DNA of 64,000 bases from an uncultured Verrucomicrobiota bacterium (GTDB taxonomy: Bacteria > Verrucomicrobiota > Verrucomicrobiia > Opitutales > UBA9783), in the NCBI GenBank assembly GCA_946186275.1, contig CAMHMO010000003.1:53388-117387 (forward strand). Reading direction: 5' to 3'. The notes under the pieces are model-generated. The model searched no databases. It saw only the letters and a list, made by a program, of their open reading frames with translations, and was not told the DNA's origin. Shown one piece after another: positions 54,436 through 64,000 of the stretch; positions within the stretch are counted from its first letter, which is position 1, and each line of letters starts with the position of its first letter. A program made the position numbers and the translations under genes.

Positions 54436-55304
54436 GTATTTGGATCGATCAAACGTCGCGCGTGCTTGTGCAGGGGATTACGGGGCATGCCGGGATGATG
54501 CATTCGGCGAGTTGCCTGGCGTACGGAACGCAAATTGTCGGCGGAGTCACGCCCGGCAAGGGCGGCGAAGTTGTTCACGGCAACATTCCCGTCTTTAATA
54601 CGGTCGCCGAAGCGTGTAAGGCGGTTCAGCCGAATGTTTCGTTTATCGCGGTGCCGGCACCGCACGCAACGGATGCGATTTTGGAGGCGATCGATGCGGA
54701 AATCCGGCTCATTGTTTGCCTCACTGAGGGACTGCCCGTTCACGATATGTTGCGCATTCGCCGTTATTTGGTCGGAAGCAAAACGCGTCTTATCGGTCCC
54801 AACGGTCCCGGGTTAATTGCGCCCGGCAAGTGTAAAGTCGGGATTATTCCGAACGAAATTTGCAAAGAAGGTTCCGTCGGCATTGTTTCGCGCTCGGGAA
54901 CGTTGCTGTTTGAAGCGATTTATCAACTGACGTCCCTCGGTTACGGGCAGTCGACGTGTGTCGGTATCGGCGGCGATCCTGTCGTCGGAACATCTTTTAT
55001 TGATGTTTTAAAGGCTTTCGATGACGATCCGCAGACAGAGGTGATTGTTTTAATCGGGGAAATCGGCGGCAACGCGGAGGAAGTTGCTGCGGAATTTATT
55101 CGGCAAAACGTACGGAAGCCTGTGGTCGGTTATATTGCCGGTCGTCGTACACCCGAAGGTAAGCGTATGGGACATGCCGGCGCGATGGTTGCGGGCAATA
55201 CCGGTACGGCACTTTCGAAGATTAACGCCTTACAGACGGCAGGAGTTGAAATTGCGCAAAACGTGATGGACATCGGAAGAATTGTAGCGAAGGTGCCGGG
55301 GTAG
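54432..55304 (+). CDS. sucD: Succinyl-CoA ligase alpha subunit
   Basis: 290 residues. CoA-binding Rossmann fold with QGITGHAGMMHSASCLAYG, VGGVTPGKGG and GLPVHDM. The phosphorylated active-site histidine lies in MGHAGAMVAG near 250, and SRSGTLLFEA and GIGGDPVVGTSF complete the family pattern. Forms the active enzyme with SucC. Together with the CoA-transferase at 24208 it gives two routes between succinyl-CoA and succinate. Confidence 0.95.
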   Translation: MSIWIDQTSRVLVQGITGHAGMMHSASCLAYGTQIVGGVTPGKGGEVVHGNIPVFNTVAEACKAVQPNVSFIAVPAPHATDAILEAIDAEIRLIVCLTEGLPVHDMLRIRRYLVGSKTRLIGPNGPGLIAPGKCKVGIIPNEICKEGSVGIVSRSGTLLFEAIYQLTSLGYGQSTCVGIGGDPVVGTSFIDVLKAFDDDPQTEVIVLIGEIGGNAEEVAAEFIRQNVRKPVVGYIAGRRTPEGKRMGHAGAMVAGNTGTALSKINALQTAGVEIAQNVMDIGRIVAKVPG

Positions 55305-55785
55305 GGTTTGATTTTTATCCGAGAAGGTCGGCGTTGCTTCCCGATTGTCAAAAGTATGTGGTTTTCGTTTGGCCTTTTGTCGTCTTTGTTGCCGTTCGAG
55401 GGTTCGGTGCCGTTTGTTTTTCGTTTAAAGTAAAGGGTTAGTATTCGTTTCTTGAGATTAGCGGTATGCATTTTGATATAGCTTAATCGTCTGTCGTCCG
55501 AAAAGGTCGTTTTTTTTAATCCGAAGGCGGTAATGTATGAAGTTTTTACGGTTGCTTTTATGTTGTTCCGAAAAATCGGTGTTTTTCAAAAATAAACGCA
55601 GTATGTCGTCGGTAGAATACGGCGAATTTTGTGTAAAAGGTGTTATTTTTGAAGCAAAATAGTCTGTCTTCTTACAAAAAGCTAAACACCCGCAACACTT
55701 TATCTTGCTTTCTTAATATAATACGGAGGCGGTTTTCGACAAAAAAGGCGTGAATGTTCCGCAATGAAAATCATATAATAAAACC
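55305..55785. other. Gap between sucD and the murC-murB gene
   Basis: About 480 bases, T-rich, with no supported gene. At its right end TATAAT (55774-55779) stands six bases before the GTG start of murC-murB, again suggesting a leaderless transcript. No clear terminator for sucD was found. Confidence 0.4.
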
Positions 55786-57972
55786 GTGGAAACCAATAAG
55801 CCGCCGTATGTGTATTTATTGGGTGTCGGCGGGATGGGAATGGCTCCGCTGGCGCGCTTCCTCGTCGATAAAGGCTATGCGGTCTTCGGGTGGGATGATT
55901 TCGCGACGGAGGAGCGGAGAAAACAATTATCCTTTGTACGTTGGCAGAAAACGGTTCCCGTCGGTTGCGATGTGTGTATTTATTCGTCCGCTGTTGACGA
56001 AGGTAATGCGTTGCGGAGAGCGGCACAAAGCGTTTGCTCCTGTATGCCGCGCGGTACATTTATCGCGCAAGTCTTAAAAAACGAACGTTTGTGTGCGATC
56101 TGCGGCAGTCACGGAAAATCGACAACGATCGCGTATTTAATTCACTTTTTTAGACAACACGATATCCCTGTTAATTACCTTGGTGGTGCGGAATTTCAGG
56201 GCAATGCGTATGAAGTCGGTTGCGGGAAGTATGAAAACGTTTGGACGCTCTTAGAGCTGGACGAAAGCGACGGCACGATTGAGGATTTTTCGCCCGACGT
56301 AACCGTTATTCTCAATACCGATTGGGATCATCCGCGCCGTTATCAAACTGCGGAAGCGTACCGAAAGGTATTTGAAAATTTGGCATTGCGAACAAAAAAA
56401 TGCGTGATTTCCAACGAAAATTTCCCGTTGTTCCATGCCGAACGGCTTCAAATCCCGTCCGCGTCGACATTTTTGGAGTTTGATGCGACGGCGGCGGGCG
56501 TTGCGTTTTGTTATCTGACGGGACAAACGGCGACCGCATCGGATATTGCTTCCTTCCAAGGCGTTAAACGGCGACAGGAGGTTTTATTACAGACTTCGCA
56601 CTTGAAGGTTCTGTCGGATTACGCCCATCATCCGAGCGAGTTGAAGGAACTGTTGTGGGTGTTGGAGGAAGAAAAAACAGATTTGGTTGTGGCGTTTGAG
56701 CCGCATCGCGCATCCCGTCTGAAATGCTACTTTGACGGTTTTGTGCGCGAACTGAAACGTTGCCCGAAGGTGTATATTCATCCGCTGTACGAAGCGTTTG
56801 AGGCGGTGGATTGCAATGAAAAAACGCTTTTGGATGCGCTTCCGAATGCGCAACCGTCGGAACAACTGAAACCCGAAGATTACGTGATATGCGAACATCC
56901 GACGACGATTGCGTTTGTCGGAGCCGGGAAAATTGATCGATATGCTCGTCGGTGGGTTGAACAATGGACGCAGGCGGTTGCGGAATTTTTCGCAACACGC
57001 GGTGTGGTTTTGGAAACGAACGTATCGCTTCGGAATGCTTCCCTCATGGGCATCGGCGGTTCGGCATTGTTTGTTTGCGAACCGCGAAGCCTGCACGAAT
57101 TGCAAACCTTATTGCGCGAGTGTCGTCGGATCGGCTTGGTCATTTTCCCGTTGGGCGGCGGTTCGAACGTTCTTATTCCCGAAAATTGCATCGACGGTGT
57201 GGTAGTGCGAATGAATGAAGAGTGTTGGAATTTTTGCACGTTCGGATCGGAGGCAGTGCTCCCGAACGCCTCCGAGGAAGAGATTATAAATTTTTTGGAA
57301 GTTCCTATTTCAAGAACGGACAATGAAACTTCGGAAGTCCTTTACGTACATGTCGGTTGCGGGACAGGTATGCAGGCGTTTTTGGATGCGACGGAAGCGC
57401 GCGGTGTCGGTGGTTTCGAGTTTTTGGACGGCATCCCAGGGACCGTCGGCGGGGCGTTGGCGGTGAATGCCGGGACGGGCGGACAGGGGATTTTGGATGT
57501 CGCCGAGCAGGTTGTTTGGATCGATGAAAACAGCGAGGTTCGCGTCAGCGCGCATTCGGAGTTAAATTACGGTTATCGCTGTTGCGAAACCTTCCAAAAC
57601 GGCGTGATTGTGTCGGCACTTTTGAAAGGATACTCTTCAACGGCAGAGGTTATTCGGCAACGGCGTGCGGAATTGCGGAAGAAGCGCGAACAATCCCAGC
57701 CGAAAGGCAAAACGCTCGGTTGTTTTTTCAAGAACCCTCCATCTTGTTCGGCAGGACAACTGTTGGATCAATGCGGAGTAAAAGGAAAAAGAGTAGGGGA
57801 GATTTTTGTTTCCTCACAACATGCGAATTTTATCATCAATAACGGCAACGGTCGGTTTGAAGATGTCATTCGTTTGGTAAAATCCCTGCGAACGATGGTG
57901 CACGAACGAAGCGGCGTTTGGTTGGAGCCCGAAGTTCGTATTTTAGGAAAAAGTTGGGACGAATTTTTGTGA
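55786..57972 (+). CDS. murC-murB: Fused UDP-N-acetylmuramate-alanine ligase / UDP-N-acetylenolpyruvoylglucosamine reductase
   Basis: 728 residues in one frame. The MurC half (1-400) has the dinucleotide-like GVGGMGMA (13-20), the ATP loop ICGSHGKSTT (105-114), LELDESDG near 160 and SDYAHHPSEL near 275. The MurB half (from about 405) has SLMGIGGSALFV, PLGGGSNVL and GFEFLDGIPGTVGGALAVNAG for FAD binding, and GCFFKNP at 645-651, where the proton-donor serine is replaced by cysteine (C646). It ends with the active-site Glu of EPEVR. MurB and MurC act successively to make UDP-MurNAc-L-Ala. The MurC order is first although its reaction is second. Start codon GTG 55786. Confidence 0.93.
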   Translation: METNKPPYVYLLGVGGMGMAPLARFLVDKGYAVFGWDDFATEERRKQLSFVRWQKTVPVGCDVCIYSSAVDEGNALRRAAQSVCSCMPRGTFIAQVLKNERLCAICGSHGKSTTIAYLIHFFRQHDIPVNYLGGAEFQGNAYEVGCGKYENVWTLLELDESDGTIEDFSPDVTVILNTDWDHPRRYQTAEAYRKVFENLALRTKKCVISNENFPLFHAERLQIPSASTFLEFDATAAGVAFCYLTGQTATASDIASFQGVKRRQEVLLQTSHLKVLSDYAHHPSELKELLWVLEEEKTDLVVAFEPHRASRLKCYFDGFVRELKRCPKVYIHPLYEAFEAVDCNEKTLLDALPNAQPSEQLKPEDYVICEHPTTIAFVGAGKIDRYARRWVEQWTQAVAEFFATRGVVLETNVSLRNASLMGIGGSALFVCEPRSLHELQTLLRECRRIGLVIFPLGGGSNVLIPENCIDGVVVRMNEECWNFCTFGSEAVLPNASEEEIINFLEVPISRTDNETSEVLYVHVGCGTGMQAFLDATEARGVGGFEFLDGIPGTVGGALAVNAGTGGQGILDVAEQVVWIDENSEVRVSAHSELNYGYRCCETFQNGVIVSALLKGYSSTAEVIRQRRAELRKKREQSQPKGKTLGCFFKNPPSCSAGQLLDQCGVKGKRVGEIFVSSQHANFIINNGNGRFEDVIRLVKSLRTMVHERSGVWLEPEVRILGKSWDEFL

Positions 57973-57978
57973 GTTTTT

Positions 57979-58908
57979 ATGAAGCATTTTGAGAAAATTG
58001 TTATTTTGTGTGGCGGTCAGAGCGGTGAGCGCGATGTTTCATTGCATTCGGCGGAACCCGTGTTTGAAGCGTTAAAAAAGATGTATCCGACGCGATTGTT
58101 GCGATTGGATGAAAACACATTGCCGCAGGAGTTAAATCCCGAAACGGATTTGATTTTTCCGCTGATACACGGGGATTTCGGCGAAGACGGCCGATTGCAG
58201 GCGTTGTTGGAGGAAAGAAATTTTACGTACATCGGCAGTGATGCGAAGGCGAGTGCGTTGTGCATGGATAAAATTCGGAGCAAACATTTAGCCGCCGGGA
58301 AGGGCTTGTCGGTGTTGCCGGCGGTTGAGTTAACGATCAGGCAGGCTTTAAACAGAGAAATGCTCGAAAAAACGCTTAAAACTACGGCGTTTGTCCTGAA
58401 ACCGACCGATAAAGGCAGCAGTATCGGCGTGCATCTTTGTGAAAATTTCGATGCTTTATGTACGGCTTGGGCGGATGTAAAAGAGGGGCATTGGATGATT
58501 GAGCCGTATGTGCGCGGTCGTGAACTGACGGTCGGGCTGTTGCACGGAAAAGCGCTCGGCGTCGGTGAAATTTGCCCGAAAGAGGGGTTCTACGATTATC
58601 ACAACAAATACACGGAGGGTGCCTGCGAATATATTTTCCCGGCGTTGCTCGAAGATACGGTTGCGGAACGGTTGCGACGGTTTTCGGAGATTTTTTTCAA
58701 AGTAGCCGGTTGTCGGGATTTCGGTCGCGTGGATTTTATTATGGATACCAACGGGGATGTTTGGTTTTTGGAGATAAATACCATCCCTGGTATGACAGAT
58801 CAGAGTCTGTTACCGAAAAGTGCCGCGTGTGTCGGAATTACGTTTGAAGCCTTACTTAAACGATTGGTCGACGGTGCCTGTGAACGAAGCGGCAAGTCTT
58901 TTTCGTGA
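57979..58908 (+). CDS. ddl: D-alanine-D-alanine ligase
   Basis: 309 residues with the ATP-grasp pattern: GGQSGERDVSLHSAE at the start, LIHGDFGEDGRLQALLEERNFTYIGSDAKAS (55-86), LKPTDKGSSIGVHLC near 140 and RVDFIMDTNGDVWFLEINTIPGMTDQSLLPKSA near 255-285. It makes the D-Ala-D-Ala dipeptide for the cell wall. It lies six bases after murC-murB. In Chlamydia ddl is instead fused to murC, so the partner choice differs here. Confidence 0.95.
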   Translation: MKHFEKIVILCGGQSGERDVSLHSAEPVFEALKKMYPTRLLRLDENTLPQELNPETDLIFPLIHGDFGEDGRLQALLEERNFTYIGSDAKASALCMDKIRSKHLAAGKGLSVLPAVELTIRQALNREMLEKTLKTTAFVLKPTDKGSSIGVHLCENFDALCTAWADVKEGHWMIEPYVRGRELTVGLLHGKALGVGEICPKEGFYDYHNKYTEGACEYIFPALLEDTVAERLRRFSEIFFKVAGCRDFGRVDFIMDTNGDVWFLEINTIPGMTDQSLLPKSAACVGITFEALLKRLVDGACERSGKSFS

Positions 58909-59010
58909 AAATCGGGCATTTTTTGTTACGTGCGATGGGATGTGACGTATCTTTTCTTTAAAAAAGCTCTTGTTTTGGGTTAAATTCTAAAAGGCACGGG
59001 ACGAACATTC

Positions 59011-59838
59011 TTGAAGAAAAAGCACGATCCTTCCTGGAAATCTCTGCAGCAAAAGCCGCGTTGGACACGGCAGCGCGTGCGAAAGGTGCTGTTGCGCGCG
59101 GGAATTCTTCTGGGTCTTATTGTGGTCATCTGCTTCGGTCTGTGGCGGACGATTGAAAAAACAGACATTATTCAGCCTTTGGAGCAGGTTTTTTTCTCTA
59201 CCGACGGCGTTTTGCAGAAAAATTGGTTTCTTGCGAACGTTAAAGTGCCGTTCGGCGAGGGGTTAATGGCGGTCGATTTAAAAGCTCTGCAACGGCGTTG
59301 TTTGCAACAAAGGCAGGTTAAATCGGTTCACATCGCGCGCGAATTTCCGAATGCTCTGCGTATTCAAGTGAAAGAGCATCAACCGTGCGCGAAGGTGCTT
59401 TTGTCCAAAAACGGAAAACGAAGCGTCGGGCTGGTTTCGGAGGAGGGCGTGATTTTTGAACCGCTTCAATACGGCAGACAACAACTCGCAGGGTATCCGA
59501 CAGTGGCGGATGTCCCGAAAACACTGATGAAGGATGGGAAAATTGTCGGTTTTCGGAGCGTTTTTCGGCTGTTGCAATTTTTGAATTCAAATGCGCCCGA
59601 TGTTTTTCAGGCGATAAAAAAACTTTCGTTAAGGCACTTTGACCCGTTTTTGAAAAAAAAGTGGCAAAGCATTGAATTCGACATCGGCGGCACTTGGACG
59701 CTTATTTTCCCGATCGAACAACCGGAGGCGGCGTTGGCGAAACTGCGTTCGATTTTACGCTCTTTGTCGCCTCAACAGCGGAAAAATCTGCGTCGGCTGA
59801 ACGTTGCCGCGACCCGTCCGACGGTCGAGTTTTTATAA
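59011..59838 (+). CDS. ftsQ: Cell-division protein FtsQ/DivIB
   Basis: 275 residues from TTG 59011. A basic cytoplasmic start, one membrane helix (about 27-46, GILLGLIVVICFGLW), a POTRA domain (VKVPFGEGLMAVDLKALQRRCLQQRQVKSVHIAREFPNALRIQVKEHQPCAKV) and the FtsQ beta domain follow. It is a bitopic divisome component linking FtsB/FtsL. Its place after murC-murB-ddl is the usual division and cell-wall order, although ftsA and ftsZ do not follow because an rRNA operon begins instead. Confidence 0.85.
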   Translation: MKKKHDPSWKSLQQKPRWTRQRVRKVLLRAGILLGLIVVICFGLWRTIEKTDIIQPLEQVFFSTDGVLQKNWFLANVKVPFGEGLMAVDLKALQRRCLQQRQVKSVHIAREFPNALRIQVKEHQPCAKVLLSKNGKRSVGLVSEEGVIFEPLQYGRQQLAGYPTVADVPKTLMKDGKIVGFRSVFRLLQFLNSNAPDVFQAIKKLSLRHFDPFLKKKWQSIEFDIGGTWTLIFPIEQPEAALAKLRSILRSLSPQQRKNLRRLNVAATRPTVEFL

Positions 59839-60148
59839 AAGTTAAATTTTTTTAATTTTTTTTAAAAAAAGCACTTGACGCAATCATGGTAATGTTTTCA
59901 CATAAAAGTGTTGTTACTTTGAAAGTTTTTCGGAGTTAAGGGTTGAAAGAAATCGCTTGACGGATGAAAAGAAAAACGGTCAGATAACAATGTCGTTCTT
60001 TGAAATTTACTTTGTGCATTGTTCGGGAAAACCGAATAAACTTTTAAGGAAGTTCTTTTTTTGAAAAGGACAACCCTCAGAAAAAACTGAGTAATTAAAT
60101 AACGTAAACAAGAGCAGGGAAAGCTCTGTACGATGTTAGCGATAATTT
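59839..60148 (+). promoter_or_regulatory. rRNA operon promoter and leader
   Basis: An A/T-rich upstream tract leads into ACTTGACG (TTGACG at about 59874-59879), preceded by seven A as an UP-like element. No strong -10 at the ideal distance was found. CATAAA lies about 20 bases downstream. Further on GTTCTTTGAAA (near 59994) resembles a boxA antitermination site, and a matching GATCTTTGACA lies before the 23S gene (near 61987). Confidence 0.5.
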
Positions 60149-61683
<1,535 letters not shown>

Positions 61684-61814
61684 TGGAGTACTTCGGAGGC
61701 AGAAATGTCGGCCGAATCAGATCGACGGTTTTTCCTGAATAATGCGCAAAGTAATTTCCCGGAACGATGGTGCTTGACAACGGGGCGAAAAAAAGCGATG
61801 TTGAGAGCGGCTTT

Positions 61815-61890
61815 GGGGTCGTAGCTCAACTGGTAGAGCGCCTGCTTTGCATGCAGGAGGTCGTCGGTTCGAAACCGATCGACTCCACCA
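61815..61890 (+). tRNA. tRNA-Ala (anticodon UGC)
   Basis: 76 bases with encoded CCA. Acceptor GGGGTCG/CGACTCC contains the G3-U70 pair that identifies tRNA-Ala, and the anticodon loop TTTGCAT reads TGC. It lies in the 16S-23S spacer. Confidence 0.96.
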
Positions 61891-61898
61891 GATGGTGA

Positions 61899-61975
61899 GG
61901 GCTCGTAGCTCAGTCGGTTAGAGCACGCGCTTGATAAGCGCGGGGTCGATGGTTCAAGTCCATCCGGGCCCACCA
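61899..61975 (+). tRNA. tRNA-Ile (anticodon GAU)
   Basis: 77 bases with encoded CCA. Acceptor GGGCTCG/CGGGCCC, anticodon loop TTGATAA reads GAT. It follows tRNA-Ala by eight bases, the reverse of the Ile-Ala order usual in rRNA spacers. Confidence 0.96.
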
Positions 61976-62046
61976 GGACACTTTTTGATCTTTGACAGTT
62001 TAATGAATATTGTGGAAAACTACAATAGCTAGAGAATATTTAAGAA

Positions 62047-64000
<1,954 letters not shown>

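Overview
The window looks like a chromosomal segment of a host-associated bacterium of the PVC superphylum. The 16S rRNA gene reads like Verrucomicrobiota, nearest in my recollection to Opitutae/Puniceicoccales-type sequences. The protein-coding side is strikingly chlamydia-like: a type III secretion system (T3SS) with an FHA-domain SctD and CdsE/F/G-like needle genes, fused secDF next to recJ, a tig-clpP-clpX cluster, a folKP fusion followed by a COG1478 (FolC2-type) gene, a UhpC-like sugar-phosphate transporter and rpoN. I made this placement by eye, without a database search.

Layout. 1-1.4 kb: the 3' end of a topoisomerase gene, then two tandem, broken copies of a membrane-protein gene. 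1.4-17 kb: housekeeping genes (Na+/H+ antiporter, comEC, ribF, uhpC-like, tRNA-Tyr, tatD, pgsA, dapA, ruvA) mixed with lineage-specific secreted proteins, a truB remnant and a frameshifted T3SS chaperone. The most unusual item is a pair of Sec-signal-bearing proteins built from C2H2 zinc-finger-like repeats (13996-16502). 17-33 kb: yajC-secDF-recJ, a T3SS chaperone/substrate pair, a CoA-transferase, folKP-folC2, yhaM-like, mgtE, a GlmU-like hexapeptide protein, a small T3SS-like protein, rpmG (L33) and a secreted protein. 33-38 kb: rsmE-clpX-clpP-tig and a DoxX-like gene. 39-49.3 kb: one continuous leftward T3SS operon, sctD-E-F-G-I-J-K-L-N-O-P-Q-R. 49.6-51.4 kb: a small substrate-like gene and a 1.25-kb segment between two tRNA-Val genes, carrying an ImmA/IrrE-type protease gene, a membrane protein gene and a perfect 26-bp palindrome. 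51.5-60 kb: ferredoxin, rpoN, sucCD and a cell-wall cluster (murC-murB fusion, ddl, ftsQ). 60.1-64 kb: rRNA operon 16S-tRNA-Ala-tRNA-Ile-23S, with the 23S cut off by the window end.

How it fits together. The T3SS operon, the sigma-54 gene, the chaperone/coiled-coil pair with a sigma-54-like promoter, and two proteins sharing an N-terminal motif suggest an active injection system with scattered substrates. Three Sec-exported proteins of otherwise unrelated sequence share an upstream leader in which a TTGAC box is followed directly by a homopolymer (G9, A7 or A13), a layout expected of phase-variable promoters. Many genes have a good -10 box 2-9 bases before the start codon, which suggests widespread leaderless mRNAs. 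Small amounts of decay (truB, ribF kinase half, the membrane pseudogenes, the chaperone) point to ongoing reduction.
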